A program made the translations under genes and the position numbers. A stretch of 64,000 bases of DNA from Vibrio hippocampi (GTDB lineage: Bacteria; Pseudomonadota; Gammaproteobacteria; Enterobacterales; Vibrionaceae): contig NZ_CAKLCM010000003.1 in NCBI RefSeq assembly GCF_921292975.1, positions 186,001-250,000 of the forward strand, read 5' to 3'. The notes under the pieces were generated by a model, which saw nothing but the letters and a program-made list of their open reading frames with translations, did no database searches and was not told the DNA's origin. Position 1 is the first letter of the stretch. Every line of letters begins with the position of its first letter. Below are positions 16,616 through 26,127 of the stretch, in pieces.

Positions 16616-18607
16616 TTAATTGAGAAGTGCGCGCGCTGTGCTCACCGCATTGTCGACCGTGAAACCAAACAGCTTGAAAAGCTCATCAGCTGGTGCTGAT
16701 TCGCCAAATGTTGTCATACCGATAACACGTCCTTGCAAACCTACATATTTGTACCAGTAGTCACTAATGCCCGCCTCAATCGCCACTCGAGCTGTAACAC
16801 TGGCAGGCAATACTGACTCACGGTAAGCATCACTCTGTCTATCGAAAGTATCAGTCGATGGCATGGAAACAACACGCACTTTTTGACCTTCTTTAGCCAG
16901 CAATGTAGCGGCTTCAATCGCGAGTTCGACTTCAGAGCCTGTTGCAATAAAGATAAGATCGGGTTTATCAGCACAATCAAGCAGCACATAACCGCCTTTC
17001 GCTACATTGACCAGTTGTTCACTGTTTCGGGGTTGTTGTGCCAAGTTCTGACGTGAGAAAATTAGTGCGGTTGGCCCATCTTTGCGTTCGATGGCAAGTT
17101 TCCAAGCAACGGCTGATTCAACCTGATCACATGGTCGCCATGTACTCATGTTTGGCGTCATACGCAACGAAGCAACTTGCTCGACAGGCTGGTGGGTTGG
17201 TCCATCTTCGCCAAGCCCGATAGAATCATGAGTATACACTTGAATGTTCTGCGCTTTCATCAGAGCAGCCATACGTAGTGCATTGCGCGCATATTCCATA
17301 AACATTAAGAATGTAGCACCGTAAGGCACAAAGCCACCATGCAGAGCGATACCGTTCATAATCGCGGTCATACCAAATTCACGAACACCATAATGGATAT
17401 AATTGCCCGCAAAATCTTCTGCTGTTAACGATTTAGAACCAGACCACATAGTTAGGTTAGAAGGAGCAAGATCGGCGGAACCACCCATAAATTCAGGTAA
17501 CAGTGCACCAAATGCTTCCAAAGCGTTTTGTGAGGCTTTACGCGAGGCTATATTTGCAGGATTGGACTGAAGGTTGGCGATAATTTGAGTGGTTTTTTGT
17601 TCCCATCCAGAGGGAAGCTCACCGTTTATGCGACGGGTAAACTCAGCGGCTAGTTCAGGGTGCGACGCTTCATAAGCTGCGAACTGAGCATTCCAATTTA
17701 GTTCTTTAGCGGTTCCGGACTCCTTAGCATCCCAGTGCGAATAGATGTCAGAAGGGATCTCAAACGGTCCGTATTCCCAGCCCAACTGTTTGCGTGTTGC
17801 TGCAATTTCTTCTGCACCTAGTGGCGCACCATGGCAATCGTGCGAACCCGATTTATTCGGTGAACCAAAGCCAATGATGGTTTTAGTGCAGATCAATGTT
17901 GGACGAGAGTCGGACTTAGCCAGTTTTATCGCGTTATCAATAGCGTTAGCATCATGTCCATCGACATTAGCAATGACGTGCCAACCGTATGATTCAAAGC
18001 GTTTAGGTGTATCGTCAGAGAACCAACCTTCTACTTCACCATCAATGGAAATGCCGTTGTCATCCCAAAATGCAATCAGTTTACCCAAACCCAACGTGCC
18101 AGCAAGAGAACACGCTTCGTGAGAAATACCTTCCATTAAACAGCCATCACCCATAAATACATAGGTGAAGTGGTCAACAATGTTGTGGTTTGGTCGGTTA
18201 AATTGTGCGGCTAAGGCTTTTTCCGCAAGCGCCATACCTACCGCATTAGTGATGCCTTGACCAAGAGGACCTGTTGTCGTCTCGATGCCGGGTGCATAAC
18301 CGTATTCTGGATGCCCCGGTGTTTTAGAGTGTAACTGACGGAAGTTTTTCAGATCATCAATTGACAGATCGTAGCCAGATAAATGCAGCAACGAATAGAT
18401 CAACATAGAGCCATGTCCGTTAGACAGTACAAAACGGTCACGGTTGGCCCAGTCCGGATTGGTTGGGTTATGATTTAAGTGATTACGCCAGAGAACTTCG
18501 GCAATATCTGCCATGCCCATTGGTGCACCAGGGTGACCTGAGTTAGCTTGTTGTACTCCATCCATGCTCAATGCACGAATAGCATTTGCCAGTTGTTTGC
18601 GATCCAT
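16616..18607 (-). CDS. tkt: Transketolase
   Basis: 663-residue thiamine-diphosphate enzyme that moves two-carbon units between xylulose 5-phosphate and aldose phosphates. The cofactor motif runs from GDGCLMEG (about residue 154) to DDNGISIDG. The catalytic-region [10 protein letters not shown] is near residue 22, and GVREFGM carries the Glu that activates thiamine. The pyrimidine and C-terminal domains are complete. The gene lies 77 nt after transaldolase and ends at a strong terminator. It is likely a locus-dedicated copy that raises non-oxidative pentose phosphate flux during xylose growth; a housekeeping copy elsewhere is expected but not shown here. The ribosome site is weak. Confidence 0.93.
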   Translation of the reverse strand: MDRKQLANAIRALSMDGVQQANSGHPGAPMGMADIAEVLWRNHLNHNPTNPDWANRDRFVLSNGHGSMLIYSLLHLSGYDLSIDDLKNFRQLHSKTPGHPEYGYAPGIETTTGPLGQGITNAVGMALAEKALAAQFNRPNHNIVDHFTYVFMGDGCLMEGISHEACSLAGTLGLGKLIAFWDDNGISIDGEVEGWFSDDTPKRFESYGWHVIANVDGHDANAIDNAIKLAKSDSRPTLICTKTIIGFGSPNKSGSHDCHGAPLGAEEIAATRKQLGWEYGPFEIPSDIYSHWDAKESGTAKELNWNAQFAAYEASHPELAAEFTRRINGELPSGWEQKTTQIIANLQSNPANIASRKASQNALEAFGALLPEFMGGSADLAPSNLTMWSGSKSLTAEDFAGNYIHYGVREFGMTAIMNGIALHGGFVPYGATFLMFMEYARNALRMAALMKAQNIQVYTHDSIGLGEDGPTHQPVEQVASLRMTPNMSTWRPCDQVESAVAWKLAIERKDGPTALIFSRQNLAQQPRNSEQLVNVAKGGYVLLDCADKPDLIFIATGSEVELAIEAATLLAKEGQKVRVVSMPSTDTFDRQSDAYRESVLPASVTARVAIEAGISDYWYKYVGLQGRVIGMTTFGESAPADELFKLFGFTVDNAVSTARALLN

Positions 18608-18684
18608 ATGATTACCCGTTGTGATATTGGAATTAAATTGAATATAAGGGGGACCGAGACTGCCCCCCCACGTGGTATGAAAAT

Positions 18685-19635
18685 TTACAGTTTGTCGGCG
18701 ATCATTGCCTCAAGTTTACCTTGGTCGATGGCAAAGTTGCGGATACCCTCAGCCACCTTTTCAACCGCCATAGGATCAAGGTTATGTTCCCAAAGGAACT
18801 GTGCGTGTGTCATCGGTTCAGGTCGATCAGAGGTACTCTCTGGTTTGAACAGTTTTGCAATAACTGGACTTTGAGTTGCTTCAAGTTCTGCAAGAAGAGA
18901 CGGGGCGATTGTTAAGCGATCGCAACCCGCAAGTTCGATGATTTCGCTGGTATTACGGAAACTCGCACCCATGACGATAGTGTCATAGCCGTGTTGTTTG
19001 TAATATTGATAAATCTTAGAAACAGAGATAACCCCCGGGTCTTCACAGCCTAGAAACTCTCGATTTTCTTTGGCTTTATGCCAGTCCATAATGCGACCAA
19101 CAAAAGGAGAAATCAGAAACACCCCAGCTTCTGCACATGCTCGGGCTTGCGCGAATGAGAACAATAGAGTCAGGTTACAGTTAATCCCTTCTTGCTCAAG
19201 AATTTCGGCAGCTTTGATACCTTCCCAAGTGGCGGCCAACTTAATGAGGATGCGCTCATTGCCAATATCTGCATCGTTATATAGTTTTACCAATTGGCGC
19301 GCTTTGGTCACGCTACCTTGGGTATCGTATGAGAGGCGAGCATCGACTTCAGTAGAGATGCGACCTGGAATTGTTTGTAGGATCTCTTTGCCAATATTGA
19401 CAGCTAGCATGTCACAGGCATCAAGTACTTGCTGCGTTTGGTCACTGCTTTGAAGTTTGGCGTATTGTACCGACGCTTCAATGAGGGGAGCATATTCCTC
19501 GAGCTGCGCAGCTTGTAAAATCAGAGATGGATTGGTGGTGGCATCTTCTGGTTGATATTGACGAATTAAGCCAATGTTTCCGGTGTCAGCGACAACAGTA
19601 GTAAGAGACTTAAGCTGAGTTAGTTGGTTACTCAT
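18685..19635 (-). CDS. tal: Transaldolase
   Basis: 316-residue class I aldolase-fold enzyme that moves dihydroxyacetone from sedoheptulose 7-phosphate to glyceraldehyde 3-phosphate. The Schiff-base lysine is K132 ([12 protein letters not shown]), the same number as E. coli Tal[10 protein letters not shown] near residue 31 and GASFRN near 220 complete the active site. AAGGA lies 5 nt before the ATG. It stands 61 nt after the isomerase-family gene and 77 nt before transketolase, and the pair gives the locus its own route from pentose phosphates to glycolysis. Confidence 0.94.
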   Translation of the reverse strand: MSNQLTQLKSLTTVVADTGNIGLIRQYQPEDATTNPSLILQAAQLEEYAPLIEASVQYAKLQSSDQTQQVLDACDMLAVNIGKEILQTIPGRISTEVDARLSYDTQGSVTKARQLVKLYNDADIGNERILIKLAATWEGIKAAEILEQEGINCNLTLLFSFAQARACAEAGVFLISPFVGRIMDWHKAKENREFLGCEDPGVISVSKIYQYYKQHGYDTIVMGASFRNTSEIIELAGCDRLTIAPSLLAELEATQSPVIAKLFKPESTSDRPEPMTHAQFLWEHNLDPMAVEKVAEGIRNFAIDQGKLEAMIADKL

Positions 19636-19696
19636 AACTATCCTTTAAAGAAAATTGAGATAAAAAATAGGCATATTGTCTTTACGAACAATAGTG

Positions 19697-21187
19697 CTAG
19701 CTGATAAAGCTGCATGGGATTTCGTTTGGATAACGCTCAGAAAGAGGTTGGTTATAATCAATCTCTTCAACACCGAGCAGGTTTAATACTTGGTAAAGTG
19801 TTTTTCCAACATGACCGAACGCAATCCCAGCGTGGTGAGGGTAGCGTTTTTGAATCAAGACATGGCGATAAAATCGCTGCATTTCTGGAATGGCAAACAC
19901 AGCAATTGAGCCAAACGACTGTGGATCAATATCAAGAATATCCCCCTGTGCGATATAGGAGCGCAATTTGGTATCCGCAGTTGTTTGCAGTCTAAATAAT
20001 GTCACTTGACCTGGTTTTATCTGTCCCTCTAATGTGCCGCGAGTGATATTGGGTTCTTTACCTGGCTCCATCAAACTATGCATGATCTTTTGGAACTTAA
20101 TCTGGGAGTTTTTCATGCAACTCGAAGCCGTATTTCCGCAGTGGAAACCCATAAATAGATCTTTAGCGGAATACTTTCCCATTTCATGCTGATGGTTTTC
20201 AACCATATCGTTTGGAACCGTATTATTGATATCCAACAGCGTTGCTGGCTGAGATGTGGCGCAGGTGATCATATATTCAGACAATGCACCATAGATATCG
20301 ACTTCACAGGCTACAGGGATGCCTCTTTCGGCCAGTCTTGCATTAACATAACAAGGGACGAATCCGAAAAACTTCTCAAAGGAAGGCCAGCATTTATTGG
20401 CAAAAATACCAAAAGTGGAAGCGCCAAGATTTGCTTTGTGGAAATCCAACAATGCAGCTTCATATTGCGCAAGTTTTGGTAACAGATCAGGATAGGGATT
20501 ACTGTCGCCTAGTTCATCCTTCATATCGGCGATGATAGATGGAATATCTGGATGCCCTTCGGCTTGTTGATATAAATCAAACAGATCTAATTCACTATTT
20601 TCCATAATCTCAACCCCAAGATCGAACAGAGGTTTAATTGGGGCATTACAAGCGACAAAATCTTGTGGTCGAGGACCAAAGCTAAAAATCTTGAGTCCCT
20701 TAAGACCCAAGATGGTGCGGGCAACCGGAACGAAATCGTGAATCATCTGTGCAATTTGTACCGGTGTACCAACTGGGTATTCAGGAATATGTGGACGGAC
20801 ATGACGGAGTCCGGCACTGTATGAAGCGTTAAGCATCCCACAATAAGCATCGCCGCGTGCGTCTGCCAAACAAGAGCTAGACTCTTCTGCCGCCGCAACA
20901 AACATGACAGGACCATCAAACTTTTGTGCCATCAGCGATAGCGGACCTTCAGGACCAAAGTTGCCCAAGTAGATAACCAGTGCATTAATAGACTTTTGTT
21001 TTGCCTCGTTTAATGCCTCTAACATGTCAGTTTCATTCTCAATGATAGTTTGTAATTCATTGATTTTTAGATTTATCTCATGGCATTGTTGCACGACAGA
21101 ATTGCGGCGTTGTTCAGATAAGGCTAGAGGGAAGCAGTCGCGACTTACTGCTACAATTCCTAAATTGATCGTTGGGATATTATTCAT
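19697..21187 (-). CDS. L-fucose/L-arabinose isomerase-family protein, substrate unknown
   Basis: 496-residue cytosolic protein of the fucose/arabinose isomerase superfamily (COG2407-like), which interconverts aldoses and ketoses with Mn2+. Metal-ligand candidates in family positions are E295 (VACEVDIYG), D319 (LLDINN) and H349 (GFHCGNT). Its length resembles AraA, but the sequence is not recognisable as AraA or FucI. It lies in the leftward run between galM and transaldolase, next to an epimerase and pentose phosphate enzymes. A side-chain pentose such as L-arabinose, or a xylose-related sugar, is a reasonable guess. There is no araB or araD in the window. The role is not proved. Confidence 0.8.
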   Translation of the reverse strand: MNNIPTINLGIVAVSRDCFPLALSEQRRNSVVQQCHEINLKINELQTIIENETDMLEALNEAKQKSINALVIYLGNFGPEGPLSLMAQKFDGPVMFVAAAEESSSCLADARGDAYCGMLNASYSAGLRHVRPHIPEYPVGTPVQIAQMIHDFVPVARTILGLKGLKIFSFGPRPQDFVACNAPIKPLFDLGVEIMENSELDLFDLYQQAEGHPDIPSIIADMKDELGDSNPYPDLLPKLAQYEAALLDFHKANLGASTFGIFANKCWPSFEKFFGFVPCYVNARLAERGIPVACEVDIYGALSEYMITCATSQPATLLDINNTVPNDMVENHQHEMGKYSAKDLFMGFHCGNTASSCMKNSQIKFQKIMHSLMEPGKEPNITRGTLEGQIKPGQVTLFRLQTTADTKLRSYIAQGDILDIDPQSFGSIAVFAIPEMQRFYRHVLIQKRYPHHAGIAFGHVGKTLYQVLNLLGVEEIDYNQPLSERYPNEIPCSFIS

Positions 21188-21235
21188 TATAAATACTCAA
21201 AGGGTTAATGTTTATTACTGTAAGAGCTGGCTAAT

Positions 21236-22261
21236 TTAATCAGCAGTTACCTTATAAATAACTTTATGTTGATATTTGTTACTATCGCTGAATATACAGG
21301 CTTCGCTATATTTCATATTTACTTGGTTTGGATAGCATTGTGTTTCCAGACATAAACCTGCTCGTTCTTTGTAAGTACGGCCTAGGCGTCCCTTTTCGCC
21401 GTTGAGAAAATTACCGGAATAGAACTGAATCCCAATCTGATCTGTATAGACATCCAGTCTCAGTCCAGATTTATTTGAGGCGACTGAAGCGGCTCGTGAT
21501 ATGATATTTCCGTCTAGTGCCCAGCAATGATCAAAACCACCAGCTGCCAATAACTGCTGATTATCACTATCAATTTTTTCACGAATAAGAGTTGGTCTTC
21601 TCAAATCAAACGGTGTAGATTGAACGGAATTTATTTGATTTGGAATCGCATTTGCATCAACGTGAAGATAATGTTCGCTATCAATCTTAATTGAATGTCC
21701 TTCAATAGTGTCACTATCATCTAAATTAAAGTAGGTGTGCTGAGTCATATTTATCGGGGTTCTACCATAAGGTAAAGCGGAATAAGTAATGCTAAGCTCA
21801 TTACTATTACTTAATTGATATTCAACATGAAAATCAATGTCACATGGATAACCTGCTTCACCTTCTAATGTTGAGCAAGAAAGTTTTACGGAATCTGAAC
21901 TGGTATGAATGACTTCCCAACATTTTGCGCCAATATTCGCTTTGCCACCATGCAGGTGATTGGTTCCTTCATTGGTTTCCAATTGAATGATATGACCATC
22001 TAACAAAAACTTACCTCTTGCGATTCGGTTAGCCCAAGGACCGACAACGCAACCAAGGTAAGATTTTCCTCTAATATAGTCAGATGGATTTTCGTATCCG
22101 AGAACAATATTGGTCTTGATACCGTTAGAATCATTAACATAAAAGTTGACAACAGTAGCACCCAAGTCGGAGATCTCTACAGTTGTACCTTGATTGTTGC
22201 TTAGTGAGATAAGCTTGTAATTACCCCAAGGTTTGATGTTTCTATATTCTTTGTTTGGCAT
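21236..22261 (-). CDS. galM: Aldose 1-epimerase (mutarotase), copy 1
   Basis: 341-residue cytosolic mutarotase that interconverts alpha and beta anomers of aldoses. The galactose-mutarotase-fold signature is present: NRIARGKF near residue 80, HLHGG near 101, the catalytic-type His in TQHTYFNL (about 179), and the late Glu in CLETQCYP (about 310). It probably supplies the xylose anomer needed by XylA. It is clearly paralogous to the copy at 24070-25095 and of equal length. GGA precedes the ATG. It is 48 nt upstream of the isomerase-family gene, so the four genes galM-isomerase-tal-tkt likely form one transcript. Confidence 0.92.
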   Translation of the reverse strand: MPNKEYRNIKPWGNYKLISLSNNQGTTVEISDLGATVVNFYVNDSNGIKTNIVLGYENPSDYIRGKSYLGCVVGPWANRIARGKFLLDGHIIQLETNEGTNHLHGGKANIGAKCWEVIHTSSDSVKLSCSTLEGEAGYPCDIDFHVEYQLSNSNELSITYSALPYGRTPINMTQHTYFNLDDSDTIEGHSIKIDSEHYLHVDANAIPNQINSVQSTPFDLRRPTLIREKIDSDNQQLLAAGGFDHCWALDGNIISRAASVASNKSGLRLDVYTDQIGIQFYSGNFLNGEKGRLGRTYKERAGLCLETQCYPNQVNMKYSEACIFSDSNKYQHKVIYKVTAD

Positions 22262-22334
22262 GCTTGCTTTCCATTAACATCATATAATAATTGTAAAATA
22301 AATATCGTTAGAAGTTACTAATAATTAAAATAAC

Positions 22335-22478
22335 TTACCTCATACTATATTTGGTGATTTCACTAAAGCTAATCGCTACATTTTAAATTAGATATCTCAC
22401 CTTTACATTCCAATCTGAGTAACGATCATTATATTACGGCTAGATGGAGCGTTAGGCTTTGATGTGAATTTATCAAAC
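22335..22478 (-). pseudogene. Decayed copy of the small ORF found before galM copy 2
   Basis: Minus-strand translation gives NDRYSDWNVKVRYLI-stop-NVAISFSEITKYSMR, which lines up with SERYSSWNKKVGDLI and SLKEIAEY of the 62-residue ORF at 25186-25374. One internal stop and a frameshift upstream (SKPNAPSSRNI sits in another frame) show it is broken. It holds the same place relative to galM as the intact copy. Confidence 0.65.
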
Positions 22479-22635
22479 GAGTCTTGTTTGGCAATGCTCT
22501 TGATGATTGTTCAATGAGGTTTCTTCTTCCTTAGTCGATAGCATTTCCAACAAATCAGTATTGATGCATTATGTATAAATTAGTTTGTTACTAGCAATTA
22601 TGATATTTGATGTGATGATTCTTCTATTTTTTTTA

Positions 22636-22651
22636 TGTGCGAAATGTCACA
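22636..22651. promoter_or_regulatory. CRP-like site of galM block 1
   Basis: TGTGC-GAAATG-TCACA matches 9 of 10 core CRP positions. The spacer and flank (TTATGTG, GAAATGTCACA) are shared with the site before galM copy 2, so the promoter was duplicated with the gene. Confidence 0.6.
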
Positions 22652-22699
22652 AACTAGCAGCTCATTTTATTATCAGCTGTTACCCACGGACTCACTTAG

Positions 22700-23943
22700 C
22701 AGGGCAACCGCATGAGTGTTTAGTTTTTGCTCACTGCGCTTAAACCAGCACTAAGTACGGCCTCCAACATAGTTGTATTCATCATACAGCGCTTTTGCTT
22801 ACCTACGATGCTCAGCTTTGTTGGCTCCTTACGTAACATATTCAGGCCGATATGTCGTAAACAAGATAAGTTTTTCGCGCCGTGATCTTTGTAGATTTGG
22901 CACTCGTCTTCTTTAATTGTAACGTCTAGAACCCAGTGCATTGACTCAATGCCCCAGTGCTCTCGTATGGCCGATGCAGCTTGCTCTGCACTAAGTTTTT
23001 TGGAGCTAATGTAATACCTGTATTCGAGCTCGATTGAACGATCTTTGTCATAACGAAAGCTCTCAACCATGATCTCTTTCTCAATATTTTTCCATCTCGA
23101 GAAGTCTCCATCTAGCTCTTTACTATCAATGACATAACACTTTCGAGACTCAATGCGTCCGTGGCTTTTTTCAAACTCGGTTTTTTGAAGTTTCGCCCCG
23201 CGCTGCTCGGAAAATGCACTCTCTATCGCCTTGCGCAAGGTGCCTTGGTTTTGTTTAACAGCCAATAGATAATCGCCGCCTTGCTCAACAATGGTTTTGG
23301 CTATTTTTGTTTGGCACGCCATTGCATCGATGGTGACTAAAGCACCTTTGATATCAAGAAGTTTTATCAGCTCAGGGATCGCGATAATTTCGTTGCTCTT
23401 TTGCGACGTTTTAAACTGACCAAGCACCAGTTTATTCGCACTGGCGTATGCGCTAATCATGTGGATCGTACTCGCTCGGTCCTCGCGGTCATAAGAGCCT
23501 CGGAGGGTCTTACCATCGATCGCAACAACTTGACCATCGGTAAGCGCATGTACTGCTGACATCCAGTTAATAAAGCATTCATGGAATGGTTGTGGCTCGA
23601 TCTTAGAAACAATACGAGCAATAGTATCATCTGCAGGAATATCATTAATAAACATGCCATTACGCTTAAACCAATCATGATGACCAAGGATATATTCTCG
23701 AATGTCGAACCATCCTTTGGCTCCTGCGATCACGGCGCATAATGACCCGAATAGAACCTCAAACAAGCAGTAGGTTACCTTTGCTGACTGCGTTTATCAG
23801 TCACTGTTTGAAAGTGTTCTTTGAATTCATCGAGATGCATGGCGTTAGGTCTTTTAGAGGAAAGAGCGTATATGATCACAGCTAAAAGTGATCGTCAAAT
23901 CGATCCGTTCGTTAGCTCAAAAAACATTCACGATCTCACCTTG
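22700..23943 (-). mobile_element. Full-length ISAs1-family insertion sequence with target duplication
   Basis: The left end starts with CAGGGCAACCGCATGAGTG and the right end read inward starts CAAGGTGAGATCGTGAATG, an imperfect terminal repeat of about 22 bp with 15 matches. The 10-bp ACTCACTTAG flanks the element directly at 22690-22699 and 23944-23953, as expected for this family. The 1244-bp length is typical. It carries one leftward transposase gene, which is frameshifted. Confidence 0.85.
22720..23840 (-). pseudogene. ISAs1-family transposase with a single-base frameshift
   Basis: DDE-type transposase. The true start is the ATG at 23840 (MHLDEFKEHFQTVTDKRSQ), after which the frame meets a stop at about 23777. 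One extra base in the AAA run at about 23780 would restore the family sequence QQKVTYCLFEVLFG, which continues without a break to the stop at 22720. From there the chain has VVAIDGKTLRGS (first Asp), TIDAMACQ (second Asp) and HWGIESMHW (Glu). All catalytic parts are present, so only the single-base change disables it, unless the frameshift is a sequencing error. Confidence 0.85.
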
Positions 23944-24069
23944 ACTCACTTAGTACCCAAGGGAAATGAAGAAAAGCCGAACATAAACCCAAGCAAACAC
24001 TAGCTTCTGGATTTTGAGGTTACTTGGGTATATCGGAAGGAGAGCGAATAGGAGCGTCTGAAATACGCC

Positions 24070-25095
24070 TTACTGATTTTTTATTCGATAGATCACTTTA
24101 TGTTGGTATATGCGATTACCATCGTACAGGCAGTCATCACGTGAAGGCATGTTGACTTGGTTTGGATAGCATTGGGTTTCTAAGCACAACGCTGCGCGTC
24201 TATTGTACACTTGACCCATGCGACCTTTTTCACCATTGAGAAAGTTACCTGAGTAAAATTGAATACCTGATTGGTCGGTGTAAACGTCGAGAGTGAGTCC
24301 AGACAGATTTGATGTTAACGATGCGCATCTTGATTTGATATTACCATCTAACACCCAGCAGTGATCAAAACCATTAGCAGAGATAAGTTGAGGGTGATCT
24401 TGATGGAGGTTGTTTGCAATGATGGTTGGTGTTCTTAAGTCAAATGGCGTAGCGTCAACGGGCTCAATTCGGGTTGGTAGTGCTTTTTCATCAATATGTA
24501 AATAGCGATCACTGTTCAACGTTATACTGTGGTTTTCGATTGTGCCGCTACCATCGAGATTGAAATAGGCGTGCTGTGTCATATTGATGGGTGTTATGCC
24601 AGATGGAATCGCGCTGTATGTAATAGCCAGTCCATTGTCCTCACCTAATTTGTATTCAACTGTAAAGTCAATATCACATGGGTAACCTGCCTCTCCATCA
24701 AGTGTAGAACATATCAGTTTGACAGAATGGCACGTGACTTCGGTTATCTCCCAACATTTTGCACCAATATTTGCTTTTCCTCCGTGCAGATGGTTGGTGC
24801 CTTCGTTTGTCTCAAGTTGGACGACATGTCCATCAAGTCTGAACTTTCCATTGGCGATACGATTTGCCCATGGTCCCACCACACAACCCAGATAAGCTCT
24901 ACCTTGAATATAATTGGAAGGTTTATCATAGCCAAGTACTATGTTGATGCGTTCTTCATAGCTGTTAGTAACATAGAAATTGACGATAGTTGCGCCTAGG
25001 TCCGAAACATCAACTTGGCTCCCTTTGTTGTTAGTTAGTGAAATAAGTTGATAATTGCCCCATGGTTGGACATTACTGTTCTCGACCTTTGTCAT
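24070..25095 (-). CDS. galM: Aldose 1-epimerase (mutarotase), copy 2
   Basis: 341-residue cytosolic mutarotase, strongly similar along its whole length to copy 1 at 21236-22261. The same features are seen: NRIANGKF, TNHLHGG, TQHAYFNL and CLETQCYP. An upstream ATG at 25119 would add eight residues, but GGAAG stands 9 nt before the ATG at 25095 and that start gives the same length as copy 1. It follows a small ORF (90-nt gap) and a CRP-like site. The insertion sequence now separates it from the rest of the pentose run, so it may be transcribed alone. Confidence 0.9.
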   Translation of the reverse strand: MTKVENSNVQPWGNYQLISLTNNKGSQVDVSDLGATIVNFYVTNSYEERINIVLGYDKPSNYIQGRAYLGCVVGPWANRIANGKFRLDGHVVQLETNEGTNHLHGGKANIGAKCWEITEVTCHSVKLICSTLDGEAGYPCDIDFTVEYKLGEDNGLAITYSAIPSGITPINMTQHAYFNLDGSGTIENHSITLNSDRYLHIDEKALPTRIEPVDATPFDLRTPTIIANNLHQDHPQLISANGFDHCWVLDGNIKSRCASLTSNLSGLTLDVYTDQSGIQFYSGNFLNGEKGRMGQVYNRRAALCLETQCYPNQVNMPSRDDCLYDGNRIYQHKVIYRIKNQ

Positions 25096-25185
25096 GGTAA
25101 TTGCTTCCGTATCTATCATGTAGCCTACAAGGCCTGATGTAGTAAATAATGAGTGATTTGAAATGCTAAAACGAAAAATCAGCTG

Positions 25186-25374
25186 TTACTCGCAATGATA
25201 TTCGGCGATTTCTTTTAAGCTCAAATTGCTATTAAAAATTAAATCTCCAACTTTTTTATTCCAAGATGAATAGCGTTCACTGTTGCTGATATTCGAAAGT
25301 ATTTTAGGTTGAACTTGAATATTACTATTTTCAATTGGCGGAACTTCTATTGTTCGTTGTGTTGTTTCTTTCAT
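25186..25374 (-). CDS. 62-residue conserved-looking small protein before galM copy 2
   Basis: I do not recognise this protein. It is polar, without a signal peptide or membrane segment; the second half (RYSSWNKKVGDLIFNSNLSLKEIAEYHC) looks like a small helical unit. AGGA stands about 10 nt before the ATG. A decayed relative lies at the same position before galM copy 1, which shows the ORF existed before the duplication and was not created by chance. It could be a real small protein, a leader peptide, or the tail of a lost larger gene. It lies between the CRP site at 25475 and galM, so it is probably transcribed. Confidence 0.5.
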   Translation of the reverse strand: MKETTQRTIEVPPIENSNIQVQPKILSNISNSERYSSWNKKVGDLIFNSNLSLKEIAEYHCE

Positions 25375-25474
25375 AGTCTAACATTCCTGAAAATCGTTAC
25401 ATTTCCATTATGTCCAATCGCACGTGATTCTCGCAACTATGAAATTTTAACATATGATTTATTGATTTTTCTTA

Positions 25475-25490
25475 TGTGGGAAATGTCACA
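25475..25490. promoter_or_regulatory. CRP-like site of galM block 2
   Basis: TGTGG-GAAATG-TCACA matches 9 of 10 core CRP positions, about 100 bp before the small ORF on the minus strand. The matching site is at 22636-22651. Confidence 0.6.
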
Positions 25491-26003
25491 CATTCTGCGT
25501 CACCTTCAGATAAAAAGGAAAATAAATAGACCGATTTGACAGCAAAGACATACGTTACAGACTGGATAATAGCAAAGGTACGGTTGCAACCTTACGAAAT
25601 AGGTATGACATGCACGTTTATGTTTTGTTGCTTGCTGATCGAGTCATTATCAATCCAGGAGGGTGGAGAGTCACGATTCATTCGAAAGGTATTGTTGTTA
25701 GTGCTGGGGAGTTGTTACGGAGCTCTCGCATGAAATGATATTCAGTCAGTGAATTCGACTGATTTGAGTATAATTTACCCGTTTAGTTCGCTTTAAGTCA
25801 GTGTTAAAGGCTTTAATCACCGGTTAACTAACGACAGTGAAAAGTGGGAAAGGTTTTAGAATACGGCACGAACCGGCTATTAATAATATTGTTTTTAACT
25901 GGGTTGTTGACAGTAAGCGAATAGTTTATTCGTGTTTATATGCCAGACTAATCAGCTTTTTAACGGGCATAAAAATACTCAGTTGTTTCTGGTTGTGATG
26001 ATT
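25491..26003. other. Divergent intergenic region before the first xylanase gene
   Basis: No gene is supported. Together with its flanks this is a promoter-rich spacer between leftward galM block 2 and rightward GH10; a 65-codon open frame inside it (25536-25733) has no ribosome site or family features. Confidence 0.5.
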
Positions 26004-26019
26004 TTTGATGGCTGTCACA
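26004..26019. promoter_or_regulatory. CRP-like site before the first GH10 xylanase gene
   Basis: TTTGA-TGGCTG-TCACA matches 9 of 10 core CRP positions and lies about 110 bp before the ATG at 26128. This fits glucose-type repression of extracellular xylanase. Confidence 0.55.
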
Positions 26020-26127
26020 CATTATAACGATAATAAAAAAATATAAATCCAAGTTTAAAATTACGTAATGATTAAATTTTCATAGCTATTTATTGTTTCC
26101 CTGTACCCTAAAAATAAAGGAAATAAT

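Noticed and set aside
25536..25733. 65-codon open frame in the spacer before GH10
   Set aside because: No ribosome site, no family match, and it lies in a promoter region with CRP-like sites on both sides.
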